From NCBI GenBank assembly GCA_022820825.1, contig JAJEEU010000064.1:1-63653 (forward strand): a DNA stretch of 63,653 bases, given 5' to 3'. Position numbers and translations under genes: made by a program. This stretch comes from Vicinamibacteria bacterium (GTDB lineage Bacteria > Acidobacteriota > Vicinamibacteria > Vicinamibacterales > UBA8438). Position 1 is the stretch's first letter; each line of letters starts with the position of its first letter. The notes under the pieces were generated by a model, which was given only the letters and a program-made list of their open reading frames with translations, had not been told where the DNA came from and made no database searches. Below, in pieces: positions 38,917 to 48,516 of the stretch.

Positions 38917-40095
38917 CTACCGCAGCGCGCGGTAGCCGCGATACGCCAGGCCGGACAGGCTCGAGAACATGTGCGACGGGCTCAGCACCGGCCGCGGGGC
39001 GGGCAGAAATTCCGCCGCATCGAGGTCTTCCATGGCCGCCAGCGTGCGGCGCATGCCGGTCTCGACCAGCCGGCGCATGCGTGCGTCGTCAAGGTCAAGT
39101 CCGCCGCTCACGATGATCATGATCAGAAAACAGGCGAGCATGTTCTGCCGGTAGAGGCGCCAGCCGTCTTCGAACGTGAAGTCGCGCGCTCCCATGCCGC
39201 GCACGATGTCCGCGTACTCGGCCAGGAGATCCCGTTCGATCTCGCGGCGAATCTCCGTCGGCACGCTGCCGCACATGAAGTACGCGACGTCGTACAGGCC
39301 GTTGCCGACGCCGCTGACCTGCCAGTCCACGATCACGGCCTCGCTCCCGCCGCCGGCGTCGAAGAACATGTTGTCAAGCCGGTAGTCGCCGTGAACGAAC
39401 GTCTGGGGCTGGGCGCGGAGGTCGACCAGATGGGCCGCCACCCGCGGCCCGTACGCTTCGACCAGGGCGCGCATCTCGCGAGAAAAGAATTCGCCGAAGT
39501 GCTCCAGCGCAGGGACGAGGTAGGCCAGGAAGATGATCTGCAGCACCGTCCGGTTCTTCGGGCTGCCCACTTCGTGGAAGCCGGACAGCGGCGGCCGGTC
39601 GACCGCATTCCAGTTGCGTCCGTGCAGGCGCGCAATGGCCCGGACGGCGCTGCGTGCCTCGTCCGCGGTGGCGCCCGCGAGCTGGTCGCCGGTGTGCATG
39701 CCGCCGAGATCCTCCAGCACCAGGACGAACCGGTCGCTCTTGTCCTCGTAGTCGCCGTACAGCAGGCGCGGCGAGCGCATCGCACCCTGTGGCGCAATGT
39801 GCCGGTAGTAGGCGTATTCCCGCTTGTAGAGCGCCTGCAGCCTGCTCAGCCGGCGGCTGCGCTCCGCCGGGCTGGGCAGCTTGACGACAACACTTGCGGG
39901 AACGGCGTTCGCGGGCCCGGAGCAGACCAGCCGGCAGCGCACGATCTCCGCCATGAGGCCCAGCCCGACGCCGATGTCTTCGACCACGATGTCCTCGATG
40001 ACGGGCACGTCCGACGCCCCGCCCGCGCGCAGCGCACGCCGCATCCAGTCAGCCGTTATCGCCTTGCCGGCAGCGGGAATTTCGGGTCTGGCCAT
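38917..40095 (-). CDS. Aminoglycoside-phosphotransferase-fold kinase (ecdysteroid-kinase-like)
   Basis: A 392-residue soluble kinase-fold protein. FVLVLEDLGG is the hinge, FVHGDYRLDNMFF the catalytic loop (Asp base and Asn), and AVIVDWQVSGVGNGLYDVAYF the metal-binding Asp and following helix. This is the pattern of APH family/EcKL-like kinases, which phosphorylate small-molecule hydroxyls. It lies between nagZ and an MFS exporter on one strand, so modification and export of a compound is conceivable. The substrate is unknown. Confidence 0.85.
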   Translation of the reverse strand: MARPEIPAAGKAITADWMRRALRAGGASDVPVIEDIVVEDIGVGLGLMAEIVRCRLVCSGPANAVPASVVVKLPSPAERSRRLSRLQALYKREYAYYRHIAPQGAMRSPRLLYGDYEDKSDRFVLVLEDLGGMHTGDQLAGATADEARSAVRAIARLHGRNWNAVDRPPLSGFHEVGSPKNRTVLQIIFLAYLVPALEHFGEFFSREMRALVEAYGPRVAAHLVDLRAQPQTFVHGDYRLDNMFFDAGGGSEAVIVDWQVSGVGNGLYDVAYFMCGSVPTEIRREIERDLLAEYADIVRGMGARDFTFEDGWRLYRQNMLACFLIMIIVSGGLDLDDARMRRLVETGMRRTLAAMEDLDAAEFLPAPRPVLSPSHMFSSLSGLAYRGYRALR

Positions 40096-40115
40096 GGCGG
40101 GATGCTTCCGCCGGA

Positions 40116-41972
40116 TCAGGGGGCCGCGGGTGACCGGTCGAGGCCGTGGCCCAGCGGGAACGCGTCGCCGAGCGAGACGGGCAGGCGGCCGCGGACCGGG
40201 ATCTCCCCTGCCAGCGCGCGCGCGGCGGACGCTTCCACCAGATCGTAGAAGCCGTACGTCACGAGGATGGCCGGGAGATCCGCGAGGAAGGCGGCGGAGT
40301 ACGGGTTGCCGAACAGGACCGCCACGAACGGCCGGCCCGTCGCTTCCGTATCGCTGGCGAGCGCGGAGAGCAGGTCGGCGAGCGCCGGCGCCAGGTCCAT
40401 GCGGCCGCTGAACGAAGCCGTGCGCACGAACACGCCGGCGACCACGGCGTCGTGGCGCCGGGCGGTCTCGCGCACGAGCTCGATCTCCGAGAGCGGCGTA
40501 CGGTCCGAGAGCTCGATCGCGGTGACGTTCGGCCAGCGCGCCTCCAGCTCCGGAATGAACGTGCGGCTCGGCGAGCCGATCCCCCAGCCGGCCGGGTAGT
40601 CGAGCACGGACAGGTACAGCACGGACGCATCCCGCGGCGCCGGCAGCGGCACGGTCGAGCGGTCGTCCTTGAGAAGCGTCAGCGCGCGCTCGCTGACTTC
40701 TCGCGCCACCTCGGCATGCGCGCGGGTGCCGACCACGTCCGGCAATGCGGCGAGGCTCACGGCCCGCTCGCGGTGCAACCCCAGGCGCGCCTTGGCGCTC
40801 AGGATGCGCCGGACCGATCGGTCTATCCGCTCTTCCGTCAGGTCGCCGGCCGCGGCCGCGGCCCGGATGCCGTCGAGGGCGGCCACGTCGTCCGGCGAGT
40901 GGAGCACCATGTCATGACCTGCAATCACCGCGCGCGCCGCCGCCACGTCCGGCGTCACGAGCTCCGACACCGCCCGCATCCGCATCGAGTCCGTGAACAC
41001 CAGGCCGTCGAACGCCAGCTCTTCGCGCAGCAGGCGCCGGACGATCGGGCCGCTGAAGGTCGCGGGGGTGGCCGGCGTGGGATCGAGCGCCGGCAGCTCG
41101 ATGTGGGCGGTCATCACCGCATCGGCCCCGGCGGCGAAGCCGGCCCGGAACGGCACCAGCTCGATCCGGTCGAGACGCTCGCGCGGGTGATGGATGATGG
41201 GCAGGCCCAGGTGCGAGTCCACGTCCGTGTCACCGTGGCCCGGGAAGTGCTTCACCGTGGCGAGCATGCCGCCGGCGCGCAACCCTTCGATGTAGGCCGA
41301 CGCGAGCACGCCGACCCGCTCCGGATCCTCGCCGAACGAGCGGATGTTGATGACCGGATTGCGCGGGTTGTTGTTCACGTCGACGACCGGCGCGAAGTTG
41401 ACGTGCACCCCCATGGCCCGCCCCTCGGCGGCCGTGATACGGCCCGCCTCGTACGCGAGCCGCGGATCCCCGGCCGCGCCGAACGCCATGGCGGGCGGAA
41501 AGGTGGTGGTGCCCTTCAGCCGGAAGCCGGCGCCGGTCTCGAAGTCGGCCGCGACGAGCAGCGGCACGGGAGCGGCCGCCTGCAGGCGGTTGATGAGCGA
41601 CGCGGCGTCGAGCGGATCGCCGAGGCCGCTGCGTGAGTAGCCCCGATTGAGCAGGACCCGCGGCTGCGGCGTGCGCGAGCCGAACATGATCAGGCCGCCG
41701 ACGCGGTGGTCGCCGGCGAGCGCCGCCAGCTCGTCGTACGTCTCGCTGTCGCTGCTGGTGTAGACCGCGCGGAACGACGGGACGAGCAACTGGCCGATCT
41801 TCTCGTCCAGCGTCAGGCGCTGCAGCGTGTCGTCCACCCAGCGCCGGGCGGCGGCGTCCAGCCCGCCGTTGTCCTGCGCTGCAAGCCCGGTGAGCAGCAG
41901 CGCTGCGAGCAGGCAGGCCGGCGCTGCCACCGGAAAACTCGGGAGGGACGTCCGGGTGCGGCTTGCCGGCAC
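40116..41972 (-). CDS. nagZ: Exported GH3 beta-N-acetylhexosaminidase (NagZ-like)
   Basis: A protein of about 618 residues. A signal peptide (VAAPACLLAALLLTGLAAQ) is followed by a GH3 TIM barrel: EKIGQLLVPSFR, GGLIMFGSR, LLVAADFETGAGFRL, the catalytic KHFPGHGDTDVDSHLGLP (Asp-His dyad) and LVFTDSMRMRAV (nucleophile Asp). A C-terminal GH3-C sandwich follows (LTLLKDDRSTVPLP to LGDAFPLGHG). It hydrolyses terminal N-acetylglucosamine, as in peptidoglycan recycling, but an exported form would act on external glycans. I chose GTG at 41972; longer starts overlap the divergent mog gene. Confidence 0.87.
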   Translation of the reverse strand: MPASRTRTSLPSFPVAAPACLLAALLLTGLAAQDNGGLDAAARRWVDDTLQRLTLDEKIGQLLVPSFRAVYTSSDSETYDELAALAGDHRVGGLIMFGSRTPQPRVLLNRGYSRSGLGDPLDAASLINRLQAAAPVPLLVAADFETGAGFRLKGTTTFPPAMAFGAAGDPRLAYEAGRITAAEGRAMGVHVNFAPVVDVNNNPRNPVINIRSFGEDPERVGVLASAYIEGLRAGGMLATVKHFPGHGDTDVDSHLGLPIIHHPRERLDRIELVPFRAGFAAGADAVMTAHIELPALDPTPATPATFSGPIVRRLLREELAFDGLVFTDSMRMRAVSELVTPDVAAARAVIAGHDMVLHSPDDVAALDGIRAAAAAGDLTEERIDRSVRRILSAKARLGLHRERAVSLAALPDVVGTRAHAEVAREVSERALTLLKDDRSTVPLPAPRDASVLYLSVLDYPAGWGIGSPSRTFIPELEARWPNVTAIELSDRTPLSEIELVRETARRHDAVVAGVFVRTASFSGRMDLAPALADLLSALASDTEATGRPFVAVLFGNPYSAAFLADLPAILVTYGFYDLVEASAARALAGEIPVRGRLPVSLGDAFPLGHGLDRSPAAP

Positions 41973-42016
41973 GCGCCGATGGTACGAGCTTCGCCTGCGG
42001 CGGGCAACCCGGGCGG

Positions 42017-42022
42017 TATAAT
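42017..42022 (+). promoter_or_regulatory. Consensus -10 TATAAT, leaderless promoter for mog
   Basis: A perfect TATAAT lies seven bases before the GTG at 42030 with no Shine-Dalgarno sequence. Transcription would begin at or next to the start codon. The -35 region is weak. Confidence 0.5.
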
Positions 42023-42029
42023 CCGCCGC

Positions 42030-42533
42030 GTGAGCCATACCGCTCATCGCGGCGAGGCGCCCCGCACCACACGCTGCGCCGTCGTGACGGTGAGCGATAC
42101 CCGGACCGAGGAGACCGACCGCGGCGGCGGCGCCATCGTGGAGTTGCTGGCGCAGGCCGGGCAGGACGTAGCGGGGAAGACGATCGTTCCGGACGATCCG
42201 GAGCGCATCCGGGCCGCCGTGCAGGCGGGAATGGGCGCGCCGGAAGTCGACGTGGTGATCACCACCGGCGGCACCGGCATCACGCGGCGCGACGGCACCT
42301 ACGAAGTGGTGTCGGCGCTGCTCGACAAGCGCATCGACGGCTTCGGCGAGCTGTTCCGCGCGTTGAGCTACCAGGAGATCGGGCCGGCCGCCATGCTGAG
42401 CCGCGCGTGCGCGGGCCTCGCCGCCGGGACCATCGTGATCAGCCTGCCCGGCTCCGAGAACGCCGTCCGCCTGGCCATGACGAAGCTGATCCTCCCGGAG
42501 CTCGGCCACATGGTCCGCGAGGCGCGCCGATGA
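42030..42533 (+). CDS. mog: Molybdopterin adenylyltransferase (MogA/MoaB family)
   Basis: A 167-residue cytosolic protein of the MoCF fold that adenylates molybdopterin before molybdate insertion. AVVTVSDTRTEETDRGGGAI, VVITTGGTGITRRDGTYEVV and ALSYQEIGPAAMLSRA are the signature motifs; the GGTG loop binds the pterin. The start is GTG at 42030 behind a TATAAT box. The stop overlaps the moeA start (ATGA), giving a two-step molybdenum cofactor operon. It is divergent from the NagZ-like gene. Confidence 0.9.
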   Translation: MSHTAHRGEAPRTTRCAVVTVSDTRTEETDRGGGAIVELLAQAGQDVAGKTIVPDDPERIRAAVQAGMGAPEVDVVITTGGTGITRRDGTYEVVSALLDKRIDGFGELFRALSYQEIGPAAMLSRACAGLAAGTIVISLPGSENAVRLAMTKLILPELGHMVREARR

Positions 42534-43756
42534 CCGAAGGAACCGCGATGCGGCCTATCCGCAAGACGATTCCTCTCGACGAGGCGCTCGGCATCGTCAC
42601 CGCCGCGGCGGCGCCGCTCGAGCGCACCGCGCGCGTGCCGCTCACGGCGGCGGACGGCCGCGTGCTGGCCGCCGATGTCGTGGCGACCGCCGACGTGCCG
42701 CCGTTCGACCGCGCCGCCATGGACGGCTACGCGGTGATTGCCGAGGACACGTTCGGCGCCGGCGGCGACGCGCCGCGCACGCTGCGCTGCATCGAGACCG
42801 TGCACACCGGCGGCGTCCCCACGCGCCGTCTCGAACTTGGCGACTGCACCCAGATCGCGACCGGCGCGCCGATGCCCGACGGCGCCGACGCGGTGGTGAT
42901 GGTCGAGCGCACGGAACGGGAGCCGGACGGCGGCGTGCGCGTCTTCACGCCGGTGTACCCCCGGCAGCACGTCGGACGCCGCGCCGCCGACATCGCGGTC
43001 GGGCAGGCGCTGCTGGCCTGCGGCGACCTGCTGACGCCCAGCCGGCTCGGCTCCATCTCCGCCCTGGGCATTGCGGACGTGGACGTGTTCGACCGGCCGG
43101 TCGTCGCCATCCTGTCGACCGGCAACGAGATCATCGAGCCGGGGCAGCCGCTGGGACCGGGCCAGATCTACGACATCAACCGCTTCACGGTAGGCGCCGT
43201 CGTCGAGCGGCACGGCGGGCGGGCGGTGGGCTACCCGACGGCGGCCGATACCCTCGACGCGCTCGACGCCGCGCTCGACGCCTGCGGCGACGCCGACGTG
43301 CTCGTCTTCTCAGGCGGCAGCTCGGTCGGCGAGCGCGACCTGATGCTGGACCTGCTCGTCCGGCGGGGCGAGGTGCTGTTCCACGGCATCGCGGTCAAGC
43401 CCGGCAAGCCCACCGTGTTCGGGCATATCGGCGGCAAGCCGGTGTTCGGCATGCCCGGCTACCCCACCTCGTGCCTCTCGAACGCCTACATGCTGCTGGT
43501 GCCGCTGCTGCGGCGGATGGCGCACCTCCCGCCCCACCAGCCGCGCACAGCCTCCGTCCGCGCCGCCCAGCGCATCGTCTCCACGACCGGCCGGCACCAG
43601 TTCTACACGGTGCGGGTCGTGGGCGGCGAGGCCGTGCCCGCGTTCAAGGCCTCGGGCGACATCACGAGCATGTCGCTGGCCGACGGCTACATCGAGATCC
43701 CGGCCCAGACGGATATCGTCGAGAAGGGCGAGCTGGTCGAGGTGAAGCTGTTCTGA
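42530..43756 (+). CDS. moeA: Molybdopterin molybdenumtransferase MoeA
   Basis: A 408-residue cytosolic enzyme that inserts molybdate into adenylated molybdopterin. Domains in order: N-terminal MoeA region (ADVVATADVPPFDRAAMDGYA, the signature), the MoCF catalytic domain (VAILSTGNEIIEPGQPLGPG, FSGGSSVGERDL) and a C-terminal beta domain (PAFKASGDITSMSLADGYIE). It starts by ATGA overlap with mog; a second ATG at 42548, preceded by GAAGGA, is possible. It is followed by an overlapping membrane gene. Its product would serve molybdoenzymes encoded elsewhere. Confidence 0.92.
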   Translation: MTEGTAMRPIRKTIPLDEALGIVTAAAAPLERTARVPLTAADGRVLAADVVATADVPPFDRAAMDGYAVIAEDTFGAGGDAPRTLRCIETVHTGGVPTRRLELGDCTQIATGAPMPDGADAVVMVERTEREPDGGVRVFTPVYPRQHVGRRAADIAVGQALLACGDLLTPSRLGSISALGIADVDVFDRPVVAILSTGNEIIEPGQPLGPGQIYDINRFTVGAVVERHGGRAVGYPTAADTLDALDAALDACGDADVLVFSGGSSVGERDLMLDLLVRRGEVLFHGIAVKPGKPTVFGHIGGKPVFGMPGYPTSCLSNAYMLLVPLLRRMAHLPPHQPRTASVRAAQRIVSTTGRHQFYTVRVVGGEAVPAFKASGDITSMSLADGYIEIPAQTDIVEKGELVEVKLF

Positions 43757-44214
43757 CCATCCTGACGATCTGGACCGCGCTGTTGCTGTACACGGCCGGC
43801 GAGTACGGCCGCACGCGCCAGCCGGTCCGGCCGTGGGCCAGGCCGGTCTGGCTGCTCGGCGCGGCCTGCTACCTGGCGCACGTCGCCGTCGCCTTCGGCA
43901 CGCACCACGGCTGGAGCCACGCCGCCGCCTACGCCTATACCGCGCGGCAGACGGACGCGCTCCTCGGATTCGACTGGGGCGGCGGACTCTGGGTGAACTA
44001 TGCGTTCACCCTGCTCTGGGTCGGCGAAGGCCTCTGGTGGCAGGCGCTGCCGGAGAGCTACGCGCGGCGCGCGGCGGCGTGGACGCACGCGGTGCGCGGC
44101 GCGTTCCTGTTCATGATTCTCAACGGCGCGGTCCTGTTCGTCAACGGGCCGCGTCGCCTGCTGGGCGTCGCGGTCGTCATCGCGCTGACCTTGATCTGGC
44201 GCCGGCCGCGCTAG
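43753..44214 (+). CDS. Small integral membrane protein after moeA
   Basis: A protein of about 153 residues with four probable transmembrane segments (ILTIWTALLLYTAGEY; PVWLLGAACYLAHVAVAFG; NYAFTLLWVGEGLWW; FLFMILNGAVLFV). No family is recognised. No ATG, GTG or TTG lies at the natural start; CTG at 43753 overlaps the moeA stop (CTGA), and a TTG about ten codons later is the alternative. Its stop shares the palindrome CTAG with the stop of the convergent gene at 44211. It is coding by its consistent hydrophobic pattern, with the start uncertain. Confidence 0.6.
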   Translation: MTILTIWTALLLYTAGEYGRTRQPVRPWARPVWLLGAACYLAHVAVAFGTHHGWSHAAAYAYTARQTDALLGFDWGGGLWVNYAFTLLWVGEGLWWQALPESYARRAAAWTHAVRGAFLFMILNGAVLFVNGPRRLLGVAVVIALTLIWRRPR

Positions 44215-44675
44215 CGCTTGCCGATGCGGCGGGCCCATTCGAGCTCCAGCTCGTCCGCCGTGTGGAGGTCGAAGATCGGCGCGGTCCTGCGGTACTCGCC
44301 GCGGAACTCCGCGTGGCAGCGGTAGCAGACCGACAGGTCGCCCAGCCGGCCGTACACGATCAGGTCGACCAGCGCCGCCAGCCCGAGGACGCCATAGGCG
44401 ATGAGGTCCATTCCGAACCAGTAGAACCCGGCGCTGATGAGCGCGCCGGTGACGATGACAGCCAGGCCGAGCTTGGGGTCGAAATCCTTCCGGATGTAGA
44501 AGTCGCTGCCTTCGCAGACCGGGCAGCGGTCGACCTCGGCGTCGTCGCGCACGTTGTCGCTCACCGCGAGCGGAATCTCGCGCCGGCAGCCGCCGCAACG
44601 GACCGTTTCCGGCGCGGCGGCGGCGTCCACTGGAAGACGGCCCGCGCAGTCGGGACAGACGAGCGTGAGCTTCAC
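44211..44675 (-). CDS. Zinc-ribbon membrane protein
   Basis: A 154-residue protein. Two Cys pairs at the N-terminus (CPDCAGRL, CGGCRRE) and a third (CPVCEGSD) form zinc ribbons. Two or three transmembrane segments follow (LAVIVTGALISAGFYWFG, YGVLGLAALVDLIVYG), then another pair, CYRCHAEF. The CYRCH motif could bind zinc or, in theory, haem, but no signal peptide places it in the periplasm. The GTG start overlaps the stop of the larger membrane protein gene, so the two are coupled. The function is unknown. Confidence 0.7.
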   Translation of the reverse strand: MKLTLVCPDCAGRLPVDAAAAPETVRCGGCRREIPLAVSDNVRDDAEVDRCPVCEGSDFYIRKDFDPKLGLAVIVTGALISAGFYWFGMDLIAYGVLGLAALVDLIVYGRLGDLSVCYRCHAEFRGEYRRTAPIFDLHTADELELEWARRIGKR

Positions 44676-45472
44676 AGCGGCACCCGCTGGGAGAGCAGCA
44701 GGTACTTGGCCAGCACCTCGCCCACGATGACGGTGAAGAAGTCCACGTAGAGAATCCCGGTGGCCGACTGGGTGGAGCGAATCTTCGCGGTCTCCCAGGT
44801 GAGCCAGGCGAGCACGGCCGGCCCCGCCAGGCCGAACAGCACGCGCTGCCACAGGAAGATGCCCTCGATCGACAGCGCGTAGCGCTCGAAGCCGGCCCCG
44901 GACGGCGACTCCCATGTCGCCAGCGCCGCCCAGACCACCGCCGCGACCACGGCGATGCGCAATACGGTGGACCAGATGTGGAGCTTGACGATCGACTGCA
45001 GCAGGGCGACGTCCATCGACGGCAGGACCAGGTACCAGTGGCCGAGGATCATCGCCGTGCAGCTTCCACCCAGCAGTGCGGCCGACGAGAGGAAGCTGGC
45101 CGTGGTCAACCCGGCCGACGGCCCCATCTCGACCGCCGACCAGCTCAGCGCCTGCGCCACTAGCGCCACGGTCCCGCCGGCGGCGGATGTCCAGAGCAGC
45201 ACGGGTCGCAGGCGCGCCAGCACCCGGCCGATGGTGGCCCAGTAGACGAGCAGCGCGGCGGTGGACGCCACCAGCGCGCCCAGTCCGATGGCCGCCGCGG
45301 GCGTCTGGACCGGCGGATCGGGACGGAACGCCAGCGCGATCAGCAGCAGGGTCGCGCCGAGGCCCGCGTTGAAGCGGAAGAACTTGACGCCGGCCGCCTT
45401 CGACACCGCCAGCAGCGACGCGACGATGCCGACGCCGAGGTGCGACAGGAACAGGAAGAGGACCGCGGACAC
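44672..45472 (-). CDS. Polytopic membrane protein of unknown function
   Basis: A 266-residue protein with seven or eight hydrophobic helices, starting LFLFLSHLGVGIVASLLA. Conserved-looking polar residues are few: HLGVG, ILGHWYLVLPSMD and KLHIW, with His that could bind haem or quinone. It resembles small respiratory membrane subunits, but I cannot assign a family. It is followed by the coupled zinc-ribbon gene and preceded by sodA and nadA on the same strand. GTG is the probable start. Confidence 0.65.
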   Translation of the reverse strand: MSAVLFLFLSHLGVGIVASLLAVSKAAGVKFFRFNAGLGATLLLIALAFRPDPPVQTPAAAIGLGALVASTAALLVYWATIGRVLARLRPVLLWTSAAGGTVALVAQALSWSAVEMGPSAGLTTASFLSSAALLGGSCTAMILGHWYLVLPSMDVALLQSIVKLHIWSTVLRIAVVAAVVWAALATWESPSGAGFERYALSIEGIFLWQRVLFGLAGPAVLAWLTWETAKIRSTQSATGILYVDFFTVIVGEVLAKYLLLSQRVPL

Positions 45473-45504
45473 GTCGCCGCGCTCTCAGGAGCGGCCGCTG
45501 GCGG

Positions 45505-46104
<600 letters not shown>

Positions 46105-46141
46105 CAGGGAATCTCCTTCGAATCGAGTGCAGCAAGAGAGT

Positions 46142-47272
46142 CTAGTGGATCTCCAGCATGCGGTCGAGCGCCACCCGGGTCCAGTGCTTCTCCTGGTCCG
46201 GGACGACGATCCGGTTGTGCACGACGCCGTCGAGCAGCCCCTCCAGCACCCACAGCAGGTGGTTCGGCGACACCCGGAACATCGTGGAGCAAAGGCATCC
46301 GATGGGGTCGAGCGTGAGCACCGTGCGCTCCGGCGCCAGCGTCTGGGCGAGGCGGTTGACCAGGTGCACCTCCGTGCCGACGGCCCACGTGGAGCCGGCA
46401 GGGCTGCCGGTCACCGTCTTGATGATGTATTCGGTCGAGCCGCTGTCGTCCGCCGCCTGCACCACGTCCCAGGTGCACTCCGGGTGGACGATGACGCGCA
46501 GGCCGGGATGCTGCTTGCGCAGGAACTCCACCTGCTGGACGTTGAAGCGCGTGTGGACGGAGCAATGCCCCTTCCACAGGATCATCCGCGCGCGCTCCAG
46601 CTCGTCGGGAGACACGCCGCCGAACGGCTGGTCCGGGTCCCAGACCACCATCTCGTCGAGCGGCACGCCCATCTTGTAGGCGGTGTTGCGGCCCAGGTGC
46701 TGGTCCGGCAGGAACAGGATCCGCCGCCCGCGCCGCCACGCCCACTCCAGCGTCGGGCCGGCGTTGCTCGACGTGCACGTGACGCCGCCGCGCTCGCCGC
46801 AGAACGCCTTGATGGCCGCCGCGGAGTTGATGTACGTGACCGGCACGACGTCCGTGGCGCCCAGCGCCCGCAGCTCGTCCCAGCACACCTCCAGTTGGTC
46901 GGCCTCGGCCATGTCGGCCATCGAGCAGCCCGCGGCCAGGTCGGGGAGCACCACCTGCTGGTGCGGCGCGCTCAGCACGTCCGCGCTCTCGGCCATGAAG
47001 TGGACGCCGCAGAAGACGATGTAGTCGGCGTCGCGCCGTTCGGCCGCCTGCCGCGCGAGCTTGAACGAATCGCCGGTGCAGTCGGCGAAGCGGATCACCT
47101 CGTCGCGCTGGTAGTGGTGGCCGAGGATGAGCAGCCGCGGGCCGAGCGCAGCGCGCGCCCGCGCGATGCGCTCCTCCATCTCGTCGTCCGAGAGGCCGAG
47201 ATACCGCTCGGGCAACGCCTGCCGCTCGCCGATCTGTTCGTTCTCGAAACGGGTCAGGAGCTCGACGTCCAT
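46142..47272 (-). CDS. nadA: Quinolinate synthase NadA
   Basis: A 376-residue cytosolic [4Fe-4S] enzyme condensing iminoaspartate and dihydroxyacetone phosphate in NAD synthesis. The three-domain repeat is visible: [41 protein letters not shown] and [16 protein letters not shown]. Cluster Cys are expected in FCGVHFM, the CTWDVV region and IGCLCSTM. It is the first gene of a minus-strand operon with sodA. No nadB is in view. A terminator for the upstream mqnE gene precedes it, so it has its own promoter. Confidence 0.94.
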   Translation of the reverse strand: MDVELLTRFENEQIGERQALPERYLGLSDDEMEERIARARAALGPRLLILGHHYQRDEVIRFADCTGDSFKLARQAAERRDADYIVFCGVHFMAESADVLSAPHQQVVLPDLAAGCSMADMAEADQLEVCWDELRALGATDVVPVTYINSAAAIKAFCGERGGVTCTSSNAGPTLEWAWRRGRRILFLPDQHLGRNTAYKMGVPLDEMVVWDPDQPFGGVSPDELERARMILWKGHCSVHTRFNVQQVEFLRKQHPGLRVIVHPECTWDVVQAADDSGSTEYIIKTVTGSPAGSTWAVGTEVHLVNRLAQTLAPERTVLTLDPIGCLCSTMFRVSPNHLLWVLEGLLDGVVHNRIVVPDQEKHWTRVALDRMLEIH

Positions 47273-47340
47273 GTGCGTCCTCCTCCCTCTCCTTGTCCCG
47301 GCGGCCGGTGCTGTGAAACTTTTCGCAAGCGTTCCACAAC

Positions 47341-47373
47341 AAAAAGCGCGGACCCGACCGCCTGGGTCCGCGC
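47341..47373 (-). terminator. Rho-independent terminator after mqnE
   Basis: On the minus strand GCGCGGACCC (47373-47364) and GGGTCCGCGC (47355-47346) form a perfect ten-pair stem with an eight-base loop, followed by TTTTT at 47345-47341. It ends the mqnD-mqnE transcript 27 nt after the mqnE stop. Confidence 0.92.
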
Positions 47374-47399
47374 ATCACAAAGGTGCCAGCGACCTTGCC

Positions 47400-48512
47400 T
47401 TACGAAGGAGCCGCGTCGGGCTCCGAAACCACATTGTATAACGTGTCACGCTCCACCGGAAGCCGGCCCGCGGCCCGGATGAGGCCGCTGATCTCGTCCG
47501 TCGTCATCGCTTCCGGCGTCGGGGCGCCCGCCATGTGATAGATCCGCTCCTCCTGCACCGTGCCGTCGAGGTCGTCCGCGCCGTACCACAGCAGCGTCTG
47601 GGCGATGTCGACACCCGTCGCGATCCAGAAGGCCTTGATGTGCGGGATGTTGTCGAGCACCAGCCGCGCGACGGCGTGCACGCGCAGGGTATCGGCGGCG
47701 GTCGGCGCCGGCAGCTTCTGCATGCGGTTGTTGTCCGGATGGAACGCCAGCGGGATGAATGCCTGGAAGCCGCCGGTGTCGTCCTGCAGCGCGCGGGCCT
47801 GCAGCATGTGGTCGACCCGCTCCGCGGGCGTCTCGATGTGGCCGTACAGCATGGTCACGTTCGAGCGCAGGCCCAGGCGGTGCGCCGTGCGGTGAATGTC
47901 GAGCCAGCGCGGCCCGTCGCACTTGTCGTGGCAGATCTTGCGGCGCACACGCGCGGCGAACACCTCCGCCCCGCCGCCGGGCAGCGAGTCGAGTCCGGCA
48001 TCCATCAGCTCGCGCAGCACCTGCTCGTCGGTCTTGCCGTACAGCTCGGCGAAGAACGCGATCTCGACCGCGGTGAAGCACTTCAGGTGGATGTCCGGCC
48101 GGATGCGCTTGAAGCCGCGCAGCAGATCCAGGTAGTAGTCCCAGGGCAGGTCCGGGTGCAGCCCGTTGACCACGTGCACCTCGGTGATCGCTTCGCGGCC
48201 GCGGGCGCGCAGCTTGTCCCACGCCTGCTCCAGCGTCATCGTGTACGACCCGTCGTCGCCCGGCTGCAGCCGGGCGAAGGCGCAGAACAGGCAGCTCGCG
48301 ACGCAGACGTTGGTCGCCTCCAGCCGGATGTTGTGGTTGAAGAAGGTCCGGCCGCCGTGGCGCCGCTCCCGCTCGCGGTTGGCCAGCCAGCCGACGGCGT
48401 GGAGGTCGGGCGCTTCGAAGAGCCGCACTCCGTCATCGAGCTCCAGGCGGATGCCCGCGTCGAGCTTGTCGGCCACGTCCCGCAGGCCGCTGGCGGCGAG
48501 CCGGGTATGCAT
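47400..48512 (-). CDS. mqnE: Aminofutalosine synthase MqnE
   Basis: A 370-residue radical SAM enzyme of the futalosine menaquinone pathway. CVASCLFCAF is the CxxxCxxC cluster motif, and EVHVVNGLHPDLPWDYY, SLPGGGAEVF and TMLYGHIETPAERVDH are typical of the MqnE/MqnC group. N-terminal features (RTFFNHNIRLEATNVC) favour MqnE. It follows mqnD by four bases and ends at a strong terminator. Menaquinone is thus made without chorismate-to-isochorismate Men enzymes; mqnA, mqnB and mqnC lie elsewhere. Confidence 0.92.
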   Translation of the reverse strand: MHTRLAASGLRDVADKLDAGIRLELDDGVRLFEAPDLHAVGWLANRERERRHGGRTFFNHNIRLEATNVCVASCLFCAFARLQPGDDGSYTMTLEQAWDKLRARGREAITEVHVVNGLHPDLPWDYYLDLLRGFKRIRPDIHLKCFTAVEIAFFAELYGKTDEQVLRELMDAGLDSLPGGGAEVFAARVRRKICHDKCDGPRWLDIHRTAHRLGLRSNVTMLYGHIETPAERVDHMLQARALQDDTGGFQAFIPLAFHPDNNRMQKLPAPTAADTLRVHAVARLVLDNIPHIKAFWIATGVDIAQTLLWYGADDLDGTVQEERIYHMAGAPTPEAMTTDEISGLIRAAGRLPVERDTLYNVVSEPDAAPS

Positions 48513-48516
48513 CGCC

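Noticed and set aside
44600..44675. CYRCH in the zinc-ribbon protein as a haem c site
   Set aside because: There is no signal peptide and other Cys pairs form zinc ribbons; a zinc site is more likely.
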